In this document: piece by piece, positions 9,830-21,470 of the stretch
Numbering within the stretch: position 1 is the stretch's first letter
How the letters are laid out: each line of letters opens with the position of its first letter
Assembly: GCF_000090795.2 (NCBI RefSeq)
Contig: NW_003546423.1
Coordinates: forward strand, 78,512-142,511
Direction of reading: 5' to 3'
DNA from: Amphimedon queenslandica
Lineage: Eukaryota > Porifera > Demospongiae > Haplosclerida > Niphatidae
Length of the DNA stretch: 64,000 nt
The notes under the pieces: model-generated
Told to the model about the DNA's origin: nothing
Databases searched by the model: none
The model's input: the letters and a program-made list of their open reading frames with translations, nothing else
Translations under genes and position numbers: made by a program

Positions 9830-10975
9830 AGATTAATCTGTGACTATACTGCATAGGTCAAACAAACTCTCTTTTATTTACTAAGTTGACACTTTATTAG
9901 TCTCTGAGTATAAATTGTCCAAATATCGAAAAGACAGGGAGCCTGGCCCATGGCTGTGAGATACTTAATGCTGTGAGTGTGTGAACACTCTTTTTAATGA
10001 ACATACTTTTATCTTAAATAGTTTAATAAGCAATGCAAATTCAATTCCTGATTACCCAACTTAGATCCATTATGCATGTACTAATGGCTGTAAATTCTAC
10101 ATTTGGCAAATGTGCATGCTTATAATCACTACATATGGACACTGTGAATTTGTGACATACTTGTAAGTACCGTATACTGTAAAAATAGTAAAAACTGTAT
10201 CAAAATAGCTTAAACTTTGTATAAAACAGAAATACATGTATATGCATCAGAAAAAAATTATAAAAGTGGAGAATTCCTTCCTTTTCATTTTTGGTGAAAT
10301 TTGGCCAATGACTATGTACTAGTACAGGGACATACTTTGGTCTGATTTTGGAGCAACTTTAAAAATTTGTAAAAAATGAATTGTAATTCGAATAAGCTCA
10401 AATTACCTTTCTAAAGACATGTTACGATACACATTGATGTCCTAATGCTACATAGAAGTTAGAGTTGATTCTGACAAATATTTTTTGAGTATAGAGGTGG
10501 GACAAAAGTCAAATTTTAGCATTCAAACCATACATGTTCATAAATTTTACCATACATGTACCTTAGTGTAATGGCACTACTATATATATATAGTGTATAA
10601 AAGCATTAAAATTTTTTATTTCATATATAGTGGGACCCTTTTATTCAGCACACCGAGATACTTCAATAGTGATTGAAGATGACATAAATAAGATGCAACT
10701 ATACATTGCTATATGGCACTAATGAATGTGTACATCTAGTGTAAGCTATATTGATGCTAGTTAATTTCAATAATTAAATTTATTAAGAAAATTGTTGCAT
10801 AATAGCAAAGTTAGTAAACAAAAAGGCCTAAAATAAATAAAGGTAATAATTTTTTGTAGCAAACAAAAAGGCCTAAATCAAATTAAAGTAGTAATTAGTG
10901 TAGCAAAATTAGTCAAAAAAGGCCTAAATCACTTTAAATTAATAATTCATGTAATATTAGTTCTGTGAGTATATT
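9830..10975. repeat. Copy B upstream flank and dispersed repeats
   Basis: 9,830-10,150 parallels the 5' flanks of copies A and C. 10,190-10,450 is a degenerate copy of the dispersed element carrying AACTTTGG and AGCTCAAA motifs. 10,800-10,940 has a threefold tandem repeat built on AAAAGGCCTAAA. No coding sequence supported. Confidence 0.5.
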
Positions 10976-12025
10976 TCAAGGATGCACAACTTTAGCATCT
11001 GTAACTTTCCATGTTCCCCACCAGTCACCTGCATCCCAGTTAAGTTTGACCTCCACCCTGCCACCAAAGTTGTCTTCAAATTCAAAATCATTCGTCTCAA
11101 AGTTATGATCAAGAAACATATTGGAGCTTTCGAATGCTTCGCATGCAATTGAAGTAGACGAATCATGAATCATTACCATAGCTATTCCTTCATTCCAGGC
11201 ATCCTCAATGTCAGTGGAATCAATATTTGCGGTATTGTCTAAACTATCACAAATGGGAACAATCCTATAAATACATTCATAGGAATCCAAGTTCTTTTTT
11301 ACAACTTTGTTTCGATCATAAAAATGATATTCAGTGGCTATATTTATGCTACTTGTTTCTCTGTATTCAATAAAAACACCCAGCTTATGGCCCTTGCTTG
11401 ACATTGCCATTGAGACCCACGAATTAGCACTAGTTCCAGTAAACTTCAGTCCTTTGTATTCGATACTTTTCACCAATTTTTGTGTATCTGGGAACACACC
11501 CTTCTTGTACTTCAGTGCACGCAATACAATTCCACTCAAGCTGGCTATCTCTGAAATCTCAAAATCATCTTCAGAAACACTAAATAGGTTAACGTTAACA
11601 GTTAGTGGTGTACTGTCACTGGTCTGCTTGCCATCCAGCTTAACGATCCACCTGTGCTCTCCTTCAGCAGTACCAAACGGTACAGTAAAATATAACGGAG
11701 CTCTTATATCTGAAATCATTTTAGGAGGCATTGGTGCGTTCTTGTTAGCAGCATGTTCTATATCGTGATGAAAACCGTTATCAGTCGTAGATCTTTGCCA
11801 TTGAACATTTTCTCCATAATTCAATGAATATATATCGACATTATCTTGAACGTATGCTATTATATCGTCTTCACTTGCTTCTCCATTGTAGTTGACCGAG
11901 ACAAATACACTGACTTGCATCACACCATTATTATAGACACTGGTCTCTTGCCTGTCACTGAATTGATCAGCATATATATTGACCAGTATGATTAGGGCTG
12001 GGTCAATAGCTGACATTGTATACAT
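10976..12025 (-). CDS. Unknown-family copy C, intronless 349-aa protein
   Basis: Closest to copy B by sequence (shared DNVDIYSLNYGENVQWQRST). The full family N-terminus is present: MYTMSAIDPALIILVNIYAD. An in-frame ATG lies 12 codons further upstream (MSNKPFQCKRHK, at 12,061), but it sits about 31 bp from the TATA box, that is, at the expected transcription start. In copies A and E the same leader lacks the ATG or carries a stop. I therefore choose the conserved internal ATG at 12,025. Middle and C-terminal blocks are intact (GHKLGVFIEYRE, AWNEGIAMVMI, EDNFGGRVEVKLNWDAGDWW). No signal peptide or transmembrane helix is evident. Function unknown. Confidence 0.8.
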   Translation of the reverse strand: MYTMSAIDPALIILVNIYADQFSDRQETSVYNNGVMQVSVFVSVNYNGEASEDDIIAYVQDNVDIYSLNYGENVQWQRSTTDNGFHHDIEHAANKNAPMPPKMISDIRAPLYFTVPFGTAEGEHRWIVKLDGKQTSDSTPLTVNVNLFSVSEDDFEISEIASLSGIVLRALKYKKGVFPDTQKLVKSIEYKGLKFTGTSANSWVSMAMSSKGHKLGVFIEYRETSSINIATEYHFYDRNKVVKKNLDSYECIYRIVPICDSLDNTANIDSTDIEDAWNEGIAMVMIHDSSTSIACEAFESSNMFLDHNFETNDFEFEDNFGGRVEVKLNWDAGDWWGTWKVTDAKVVHP

Positions 12026-12091
12026 CTTGTGTCTTTTACACTGGAAAGGTTTATTACTCACCAGTCCTATCTACTGGAAATAGTCTCATTA

Positions 12092-12099
12092 CTTTTATA
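12092..12099 (-). promoter_or_regulatory. TATA box of copy C
   Basis: TATAAAAG, 67 bp upstream of the chosen ATG at 12,025 and embedded in the block shared with copies A, D and E. Confidence 0.6.
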
Positions 12100-13818
12100 C
12101 AGTAAGAGGAGGAAAGAGGAAGGAAAAATGTTCCTCAGATTCATAGTTCTCGTGGACAAAGAATTATATGATAATTCATTTTCTCTATCAGACAAATTAA
12201 GCACTAGATTAGTCTATGACTATACTGTAAGGTCAAACAAACTCTCTTTTATTTACTAAGTTGACACTTTATTAGTCTCTGAGTATAGATTGTCCAAATA
12301 TCAAAAAGACATGGAGCCTGGCCCATGGCTATGAGATACTTAATGCTGTGAGTGTGTGAACACTCATTTTAATAAACACTCTTTTATCATAAAATACATG
12401 TACATCATAGTTCTGCCTATGGTGGTTGGGGGTGGTCGGGACAACCACCTCAACAAATGAATGAACCAGTTCATCAATTAGACCAACCATCCAATTAGTA
12501 CTAATAACCATACATAAAGCATGATACTGTAGTCTAAAAGGAACAATATTAGTCTCCAACCACCTCTAATTTTTTTCTAGGCAGAACCCTGGTACATGTA
12601 GTTTAATATAGGCAGTGTTTTAAAAATTGACACTAATTCCTCATTACCTAACTTAGATAATATACTAGTGCTAATGCCTGCAAATTCTACACTTTGAACC
12701 TACTGTACTTGTATTAATCATTACGCATAGACATTATGAGTTTGTGAATTGTGACATACTTTTAGTACTCTATATATGGGTGATTTTGGACGAGAGTAAT
12801 TTTGGCAAATTTCTAACATTTTGGTGATTGGTAGGTTGTACATGAAATTTGGTGAATTTGTGACCATATGCCCTTGAGCATGTACATATTGGTACAAACT
12901 GTCTCGTTTAATTTGGCAAAGGGCTATATTGAAACTCTAAATTTGCCAAAATTTATCAAACACCTCGTTACAACAATGTTGACAAAACTATAGCCACTAA
13001 TTAATTTTAGCTAGACTAAACAATGTGTGAATGTGTCTGGCTCATTTTACAAAAGAAGAGAATAGCTCACTACTCCTGATAGACACAAGTGTGCATGCAG
13101 TGTGCACTTTTCCACACAACAGAGTTTTAATTAGCAACTGAAGGTACATGTAGTTCAAAATCAGCATGCAGTGCTATACTTAGTATTATTTCATTGATTG
13201 TAGTAGCAATGCAATGTACATGTACACATTTTGTTTTTGTTTTAAATATTTTAATTTTTGACTGACCATTTCCAAAGGTTCCTTTTTGGTGCTCCTATAA
13301 CAGGGTACAGCAGCAGTGGAGGGGTTGTGAGAATGAATATAATCCTTTCCTAAGAAATTTAGAAGTAGTACACATGTAATGATGTAATAAGCAAAAGATG
13401 AGAGAATTTTCTACACGCTCTCCTGTATAACTCTCACCCAAATTACTTGTCAATATAGGTTGCCATTTGCTATGAAATGAAGACAATGATCACTGTCAGT
13501 CCTAACATTCTGTCATTATAATCCTATTAGGTACAGTGTATAAAATATGAAGCATAGAGGTATACAGTACATCTAACAACCTACAAGTTAAATGCAAAAG
13601 AAAATGTTATGCATTTAGGGGTACTCAGGGTTTCCCACAAAGCATGCAATGGGAGCTGACAAGCACTGCAATACACTATATGGCATTTGAAGCAACTTCA
13701 AAAATTCATAAAAGTTTAAATTCGATCGGATTCAGCTCAAAGTTGATGCACAACATAAGAACATGTATAAGCATGAGAAAAAGTTATAAATAATGAAATT
13801 CACTTCTAGCCAGTTTTG
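12100..13818. repeat. Duplicated 5' flank of copy C
   Basis: Paralogue of the flank of copy A (6,680-8,100) with insertions, among them about 12,400-12,590 bounded by GTTCTGCCTATGG and GGCAGAAC-type inverted ends. It includes the second exon-like patch at 13,270-13,353. No intact gene. Confidence 0.6.
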
Positions 13819-14082
13819 NNNNNNNNNNNNNNNNNNNNNNNNNNNNNNNNNNNNNNNNNNNNNNNNNNNNNNNNNNNNNNNNNNNNNNNNNNNNNNNNNN
13901 NNNNNNNNNNNNNNNNNNNNNNNNNNNNNNNNNNNNNNNNNNNNNNNNNNNNNNNNNNNNNNNNNNNNNNNNNNNNNNNNNNNNNNNNNNNNNNNNNNNN
14001 NNNNNNNNNNNNNNNNNNNNNNNNNNNNNNNNNNNNNNNNNNNNNNNNNNNNNNNNNNNNNNNNNNNNNNNNNNNNNNNNNN
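13819..14082. other. Assembly gap (N run)
   Basis: 264 undetermined bases. The sequence on both sides belongs to the same dispersed AT-rich repeat, so the gap probably reflects collapsed repeat sequence. Confidence 0.99.
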
Positions 14083-15098
14083 TTACATGTACATGTGTTC
14101 AAAGTTAATACTCAGCATGAGGACATGTATATACGCATATGTGTAAAGAAAAACTAAAATTCTCTCCTAGTTATTTTTGATGAAATGTGACCAAAGTCCC
14201 AGTATATAGTACTAGGACTTTGGCCCAATTCTCAGCTCAAGGTTTGATGCACATCATTTTGTGATTTATAGTAATTAAGCAAAATAGAACAAGTTTCTAT
14301 TCCTGGCAATCACTCACATGCATTATCCTGCTCTCTACTTTACAAATGAGATGGCGCACGGGCACAGTCAGAAAACCATTCTACCAATACCAGAGTCACA
14401 GTACAGCCTACTGAGCCTAGGCTATTATTTTATTTAGCCACTCCCTCAAACTCGACACGTGGAGAAACGTGGGTTCAGTCATCCTCAGGTTGTTAATCAT
14501 ATTTCTTGCTCGATTTCTTGTTGGTTTAGGTCATGTCGAAGAGGACTGATATTATGTAAACAACTGATCTTAAAGAAACCTTCACTTATAAGTTATGGCA
14601 CAAAGGTATGTAGAGCACTAGCATTAATATTAGCTATTATAATTATTAAAAAATAATAATTAATTTGTTGGGTGATTATCATTGCCAAATTGCCAATCAT
14701 GTCTGTTTGCCTGATTGTCTGCACGTATGCTCCTATATTGATCAAGAGAAATTTAGAGGGACACATGTAACTAGTACCCTTTCATTTCCCTTTCATTTGA
14801 CTAGTTGTAGTTGAATGGTCATAGCTGTAGTCAATAAATTTGAGTATAAGAATTTTAATTCTTTGGAGTACATTACACTTTTACAATGTTGCTTGATTCA
14901 AACTCGGTGTTTCATTTATATTTTGCTTATAACACGAAATTTTATTATGGTAGTATAGCAAGTACATGGTAAATTCATAAATTTTAATACTAAATGTAAA
15001 GTGGCATAATGATAATTAGTCTTAGCTGTCCCGCTCCTTAGTGGGGTGAGACTACATATGCACAATGTATAGTAATTGTAAACTTTAGGGGACAGTAT
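14083..15098. other. Intergenic, 3' flank of the NIDO gene
   Basis: Dispersed repeat remnants at 14,100-14,260 and otherwise unremarkable AT-rich DNA. No coding frame with splice support was found. Confidence 0.45.
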
Positions 15099-18000
15099 TT
15101 AATTGTTACGAGTTTTCATTTCTGAGAACTTAAGAGTTGTCTCTTTCCAGCGGGCCCAAACAATACCTTCACCATTAGTAGTTGAAGTATTATAATAACG
15201 ACCATTAAGATTTGCTACATAGCACATAATATACCACCAGGCACCAATCCACTGCTGAGCACAGTTGTTTAGTGAAGCATCATTATCATTATCTCTTGTA
15301 GTGAATCTCCTGCTATTATGATAGTCCAAACTATCCCCAGCAGTACCAGAGTATCGTCCTACTGTTAGTATATATTTAGTGCAACTGTCACTAATACCAA
15401 ATGTAGAGTAGTTAGCATAAGCTGTGTTCCCCTCAAAGTCTCCCAGGTCCACTCTTAGTGTGTTTGATCCTTCTTTAGTAAGACGATGAATCTTGCTCAA
15501 TCCTAACCAAAACTCACCAGTAAGGTCACCAAATCCATACTCATAGTCAGTCCAGTTCCTATAGAAATCAACAGATCCATCTTGTCTCCTCTGAAATACA
15601 GTCCATCCGCCACCATCAGTCTCCATATCACAGTATACCTGTGATACATTAGAGTAATTATAAATTACTTTTAACTAACTTCAAATGGAGTCCCTCCATC
15701 AGGATTAACTGTATAAACGCCACTTGTAGTATTGCCATTCTCAAATAATCTTCTACAGTCTTTATTATCTAGTTTTATAGTGTCAGACTGTCAGTATTAT
15801 CATTAACTGTTACCTGGTGGACAGGATTGTGGCTTTACAATAGGACATAAAATAATAGTCTTCACTGTTCCTTCTCTCATACGAATAGTCTGTCCTAAGT
15901 TACTACTGTTACAGCATATCCTTATATACAGTGATGGTTCGTGTTTATAGCGAGCCATACAATTAGATCCTTCTCCTTCATCCATGGTAACTATTATAGC
16001 AACAACATAAAGATGAACTAGCCTCAAGTAGCCAGACCTGCCCTCCTTGCCTTTGGAGGCACAGAGGACGGGCCTGGCTATGCGAGACTAAAGATGAAAA
16101 TCTTACACATTTTACTAGAATATACATGTACATGTGTTTAACAAGGACTGTATACTGTATAGAATCTAAAGTATGTATTTATTGAGCTTCTGTAGTTTGT
16201 ATTAATTCCAGCCACTTATCCCATGCAGACTTACATACCAATTTGACAGTAAGGAGGGCTTCCACTCCAATTGCCACTACTCAAGCATGTCCTAACAGCA
16301 TTTCCAACTAAATTGTAGCCATTTTTACAGCTATATGTAGCTGTGCTGTTGTAAGAGTAAGAGTTTGATGAATAAAATACAGGTAGTCCTCCATTTGATT
16401 CAATCAGTAGCTCACTACAATTGACTATAATAATTAGAAGTAATTTTAAAAAATTAAGTGTAAACATCTAACCAATTTGACAGTAAGGTGGATTTCCACT
16501 CCAATTTCCACTACTCAAGCATGTCCTAACAGCATCTCCAACTAAACTATAGCCATCTTCACAACTATATGTAGCTGTACTGTTAACAGATATACTGTTG
16601 TAGCTCAAAATTGTTGCATTGTCATATAATTGGTCTGGAGTACCACATACTATACATAAATGTATATAATAATAATGATAATGATAATAATAATAATGAT
16701 AGATCATTGTATATACTCACCAGTTGTAGAAGTAATGATATTATCTCCATTCACTTGAAAGATCCAAAGTCCTGCTACACGTACATTGCTGGTAGTTTCA
16801 ATATTGACGACTGCTGGTGTCCTAGCACCTTCTACAGCAAAGTATGTGGAGTTTTCCCCTCCAGAATTAAATCCCACATAAGCCTCTGTTCCACCAAAGC
16901 CATTTGAGCCGCCACTTGCATCACCAGTGACCCAGTTTATACCATCATCAAGATAAAGGAACAAGACATAGGAACGACTCCCATCAGTAGCCAGGACACA
17001 CTGAAATGTATTAAGCTACATGTTAATTGAAAAAGATTAAAGATTTAATAATGCTATTTGATATTATTTTTACTTTGTCGTTATTCTCCTCATAATATCC
17101 AACTCTGTACCATGTCACAATTACAACTGATTTAGCTGTAAATGAAGGTTGCCCTGGAAAAGCAAGTTGCACATCTTGTGCCACTTTGCTGACAATGGCA
17201 CTTGCAGTAGTTTCTCTGTAATAAACTACTCCAGCTCCATTGCGTGTGTCTACATCAGCCCAGAAAGGAGCAATGAGTGTTTGAGGTAAAGGAAATGGAT
17301 CAGACGTGTATCCATCAACTGCCTGATGAAATGAAAGGAGGCCGTTGTTGTTTATCTATAATGTAATAAGAATAAAAATTAATGGTATGTATTCATAATG
17401 TAGGGGGAGCTATTTCAAACTACTATGGTAATTTGTATTACTAACTTTGTGGTTTGAAAGAATGTGTTGTTGTAAGTGCTCAGCGCATAACTTTAGACTG
17501 TGTGGTGTGCAACTGATTTTTGTGTCATAAGCAGAGAGATACTATCATATCAATCACTGCAATGTAAATAAAATCTTTCTGCTTCGCTCTTTTTTGTTTT
17601 TTATACCTTGATTTGTTTGTCTATTTTTTTGTCATAATGACAACTACAAGGTGGTCAGCTCAGGTTTTCCTACAAAGCATACTAAGTGAGCTAAAAAGCA
17701 TGCCTCATGAGCTGACAATTAAGCATTAAGTAACTTTTTTAATTTGTAAAAAATTCATTTTTGATTGGAATCAACTTAAAATGCACATGAGAGAGAATTT
17801 TATCCTATTTTTGAAAAATTTGGCCAAAGACTTTCTATAGTACAGAAACTTTGGCCTAATTTTTGAGTAACTTAAAAATTTATAAAAATTTAATTTTCAT
17901 CAGAGTCTGCTCAATTTTTATACAACACAAGAACATGTATTACGTAGTCTATTAGAAAAAAATTTAAAATGAAAAATTTGCTCTAGCATTTTAAATAGAG

Positions 18001-18456
18001 TAGATCTATTATGGTATTTTGTCAAAATTAAATTTTTGAGCAGCTTTAAAATCCACTGACAAGAAGCTGCATGAGCACTATACTTTAAAAAATCTGCGGA
18101 AAACCCTGGATTAGCTGTAGTCTCGCAAGCCAGATTCAATGAAACAAATTTGATTATAATTGTTGATATATTATTCCATATTATTATTTGATTCTATATT
18201 TATTCTACTCACAAATACTGTGCTAAAATTGTATCCATAAAAAATAAAGTCATTTGATAGATTTATAGATGTAGCTTGATCATCAACATTAGTAAAAGTT
18301 TGATCTCCTGAAGATCCTGCAAATGAATAGAAACGTGATATGGGAACAGAAAGACCTACGAAAAATAATAACTTAACTCTATATAGTAAAATAAGAGTAC
18401 TGACAGTTTTGTAGTGAGAGTAAGAAATACAGCAATAGCAAACAGCTCTGGTTCAT
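15099..18456 (-). CDS. Secreted NIDO-CCP-CCP-fibrinogen-domain protein, nine exons, 641 aa
   Basis: Exons on the minus strand: 18405-18456, 18213-18355, 17074-17355, 16721-17000, 16473-16649, 16239-16424, 15814-15990, 15680-15768, 15099-15638. All junctions are GT-AG, phases agree, and the total is 1,926 nt. Domains in order: signal peptide (MNQSCLLLLYFLLSLQNC), NIDO domain (about 40-245; LIAPFWADVDTRNGAGVVYY and GINWVTGDASGG), two CCP/sushi domains (about 252-373; both with CLSSGNWSG and PPYCQI), a Cys-containing linker, and a fibrinogen C-terminal domain (about 432-641). The last has GGGWTVFQRRQDGS, the calcium-site motif DNDNDA, and CAQQWIGAWWY. FReD and CCP proteins such as ficolins commonly bind glycans or act in adhesion and innate recognition. 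The combination suggests an extracellular recognition or matrix protein; its ligand is unknown. Confidence 0.92.
16028..16090. repeat. Short foldback element in a NIDO-gene intron
   Basis: About 63 bp beginning TAGCCAGACCTGCCC and ending GGCCTGGCTATGCGAGACTA; the arms pair. Related in its AGACTA end to foldbacks at 30,644, 38,541, 41,922, 46,335 and 51,191. It lies between exons 15814-15990 and 16239-16424. Confidence 0.55.
17620..18130. repeat. Dispersed AT-rich repeat in NIDO-gene intron
   Basis: Degenerate units with TTTGGCCTAATTTT, AGTCTGCTCA and CTGACAAGAAGCTGCATGAG, the same family as 10.2, 13.7, 14.1, 26.7-27.2, 30.7-32.9 and 57.0-57.9 kb. Confidence 0.55.
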
Positions 18457-19610
18457 GTTGCCACTTTAGCCACACCCACAATCTAACTGTAAATACCATT
18501 ATGATATCATCCATAACAAAGCAAAGGAAAACACAACTGTACTATCAATTCACTCTTTCTCAGAGTAGACTAAAATATTATTTTAATCATAATTATACCA
18601 TAATGCAGTGTAATTGGATTGCTGTGTACAGGGTTAACTTATTCAGAACACTAACGTACTACTATTTCTTAATACAGAGGTGTACATTCTTATTTCATCA
18701 GTACATGTACTTTATTGATACCAATTTAGAGTCCAAATATCAACCTATAAATTTGAAACATTAAGAATGTGCAGAGATGTCCTTATTGCAGGGCATCCTG
18801 TTTTATTTTACATTGACTACATTACATGCACTGCACTTTTAGAATCTTGCTTGTTTTGAAGTAGTTTTATTCATTACAAAGGATATTAGATCTACTAGTA
18901 AAAATTTAGTAGCCAGTAATGTTACATAGTGTATGGAAGTTACTGTAATATACTATCAGTAACATACCAGTAATTTTCATGATACTTTATTGTCAAATAA
19001 TTATTTTAAACAGTACAAAGTATATGACACACTGTGTAATATTGAAATGACGATTGAAGAATAAAAAGAGGAAGGTTGCTGCTAACAGCTTTCCTTTTTT
19101 CATTCTCCCTCTCATCTTCTTTGTTTCTTTCCTTCTGCCTTCTCCTCCTTGTCCTCTCTTTAGGTTGTTATTATCTGCTATGCTATTTCTGGATTTATTT
19201 TGTGAATACCAGAAGAAGACTCTGAGTGGAGTTGTTCATAATTGTAAATAAGCCTACATAATATTTTATCATACTTATTGTTTTTTTTTTCATTAGTACT
19301 TATTAGTTGATACACAGTACAAGTCAAACAAAGCACAACTTATTTACACCAGGAGTGTGCTGCTCTGCAATAGCTTATCAATGAAAATGGCTTTAATGTT
19401 CTTGTAAATGACTTCAAGTAATATATTAGATATACAAATGAACCAAAAATGCCTTAAGAAAAAATTAAACCAAAAGATCAATGATATTATTGTTCATGAA
19501 TAGACAATGTGTTGTCAATTATGACAATAAATCAAAGAAAAGGGGCCTAGGAAAAAAGTAGTTTAACCAAAAAAAAGCCAAAAAGTTAAAGAAAAATTAT
19601 TAATCATTGT
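18457..19610. other. Intergenic between the NIDO gene and copy D
   Basis: Holds the NIDO-gene promoter region (no clear TATA box) and a pyrimidine-rich element at 19,070-19,260 recurring at 21,715-21,910 (shared AGGTTGTTAT and TCTGCTA). From 19,380 it holds the 3' flank duplicated with copy A. No further gene seen. Confidence 0.5.
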
Positions 19611-20654
19611 TCATGGATATAAAATAGTAATACTAGTAACTGCCCAGTTTGCCCACCAGCCATGAGTACCACTATCCCAGTTGAAATGAAGGTTTATCCT
19701 GTTGCCAAAGTTGTCTTCTGCAAGAAACTCATTGCAATCAAAATTCGTATTATGCCCAGAACCATCGTGTATATATAGTGACATATGATATGCCATAAAC
19801 ATAGCTATTCCCTCATTCCAAACTTTTTCAACTTGGGCAGAAGTAAAATCTAAAGAGTCATCACAACAATCGCAGTGAAGTATATTTTTATCACCAGTGC
19901 CAACAGGAATGTCCTGCTTGATCATTTCATGAGACCAGTATTCATGGCCTGGTTTAGCAATTCTTATATCTTCGGTTAGTTTGTATTCAATAAATGCACC
20001 GATCTTATGGCCTTTATTCGAGTGTACCATTGAAACCCATGCCGATTCAGCCGATGAAAGAAACTTTATTCCCTTGTATTCGAGTAATTTAACCAACTTT
20101 TGCACATCAGGAAAGACTTTATCTTTGTACTTCACTACACGGAGTTGATTGCAATAAGTTGCATCTTTATCAACAATTTCCAGATCATCTATTGTAGCAG
20201 AGAACTTTACAACGGTAATAGTAACTGGTGTACTGGTACTGGTCTCTTCCTCATCCAGCTTAGCTATCCACCTGTGCTCTCCCTCACTGGCAACGGGCAC
20301 AGTGAAATATAACGGGACTCTTATATCTGAACCATCCGGCCCTGAACTATTGTTACCAGCGTGGTTTATATCATGATAAAAACTGTTCTCTTCCGTAGAT
20401 TTTTTCCATTCATCTAAGTCAAGCTCTACTTTACCATCATCCAAAGTATATATAACAACGTTATCTTGCACGTATCCTTTTATCTGCTCCAGTAATTCAT
20501 TGTCTGTATCTCCATTGTAGTTGACCGAAATGAATATACTGACCTGCATTGCACCATTAGAATAGACTTTGGTGTCTTGCCTGACACCAAATTCATCAGC
20601 ATATATATTGACCAGAAAGATCAGGGCTGGATCAAAAGATGACATTGTAAACAT
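19611..20654 (-). CDS. Unknown-family copy D, intronless 347-aa protein
   Basis: Closest to copy A, sharing the HCDCCDDSL cysteine cluster and the 3' flank. The chosen start is MFTMSSFDPALIFLVNIYAD. An ATG 12 codons upstream (at 20,690, MRNKPFQCKRDK) lies about 31 bp from the TATA box and is probably at or before the transcription start. Blocks present: NGAMQVSIFISVNYNGD, SDIRVPLYFTVPV, GEHRWIAKLDEEE, VFPDVQKLVKLLEYKGIKF, GHKIGAFIEY, VWNEGIAMFM, EDNFGNRINLHFNW. The frame is intact. No signal peptide or membrane helix. Function unknown. Confidence 0.8.
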   Translation of the reverse strand: MFTMSSFDPALIFLVNIYADEFGVRQDTKVYSNGAMQVSIFISVNYNGDTDNELLEQIKGYVQDNVVIYTLDDGKVELDLDEWKKSTEENSFYHDINHAGNNSSGPDGSDIRVPLYFTVPVASEGEHRWIAKLDEEETSTSTPVTITVVKFSATIDDLEIVDKDATYCNQLRVVKYKDKVFPDVQKLVKLLEYKGIKFLSSAESAWVSMVHSNKGHKIGAFIEYKLTEDIRIAKPGHEYWSHEMIKQDIPVGTGDKNILHCDCCDDSLDFTSAQVEKVWNEGIAMFMAYHMSLYIHDGSGHNTNFDCNEFLAEDNFGNRINLHFNWDSGTHGWWANWAVTSITILYP

Positions 20655-20720
20655 CTTGTCTCTTTTACACTGGAAAGGTTTATTCCTCACCAGTCCTATC
20701 TACTGCAAATGGTCTCATTA

Positions 20721-20728
20721 CTTTTATA
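20721..20728 (-). promoter_or_regulatory. TATA box of copy D
   Basis: TATAAAAG, 67 bp upstream of the ATG at 20,654. The conserved purine-rich upstream block (AAGAGGAGGAAAG read on the plus strand) follows, but similarity to the other copies stops near 20,770. Confidence 0.6.
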
Positions 20729-20769
20729 CAGTAAGAGGAGGAAAGAGGAAGGAAACATGTTCCTCTGAT

Positions 20770-21470
20770 TCACTTATTGTTCTCAAGAGAGACAAGACAA
20801 AAGACCTAATGCACTATGTATAAGTTGTATTATGTGTTGTCAAACAGTACAACTACAGCAGACTAATATCCTGTTCAATTGGCAAAACAAACTCATGTTA
20901 GACCCTTAGGAGCTAGTGGACATGCAGTCTATAGGGGATGACACAAAGTTAATAGCAACTTATTTATCACATGATATCTAGTTAACCAACATAACTTGCA
21001 GGTTATGTCTCGAACCATATTAGTACCTCTCAAAAGATACCATGTCACTGCATGCCGATTTGGGTGAAGAATATTAACATTTAGGACTGTGAATAGGATA
21101 ATCAAAACACTTGATCATCTTCAAAAGTAAATGTATATACATTGCATTAGTGATCATTTCTTTTATTATATTTTATTATATTAACAATGGTATATAAAGA
21201 AATGGAGTATTATTCTTACATGCAATAGATAAATAGAATATAGTACATGCATTTCATGTGGCATGGCATGGATTACTATTATACAGTGATTACAAATATG
21301 TTTTTAATTAAAACAAATGGTATAGTCTTGTGTAAGCACAGGAAACCATTACATATTCAAAAAGAAAATCAATACGAAACAGATATTTTCATTAATGAAT
21401 GATAAATACAATGCAGCTGCTGGATTGTGTGAACACATAGCATATAATTATAACTGTGATACTGTTGCTA
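20770..21470. other. Intergenic upstream of copy D
   Basis: AT-rich with no coding frame or recognised element. It lacks the longer 5' flank shared by copies A and C. Confidence 0.4.

Noticed and set aside
11334-11768. Plus-strand 144-aa frame antisense to copy C (and similar ones antisense to A, B, D, E)
   Set aside because: It mirrors conserved coding sequence on the other strand, has no promoter or splice support, and changes with each copy as expected of a shadow.
12026-12061. Upstream ATG as start of copy C (likewise 20,655-20,690 for copy D)
   Set aside because: It lies at the predicted transcription start, and the leader is not open in copies A and E.
13793-14157. Apparent open frames across the N run at 13.8-14.1 kb
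   Set aside because: They consist almost entirely of undetermined bases; nothing can be inferred.
16700-16964. Stand-alone small gene starting MFLYLDDGINWVTGD
   Set aside because: It is an internal exon of the NIDO gene with acceptor upstream and donor GTGAGT downstream.
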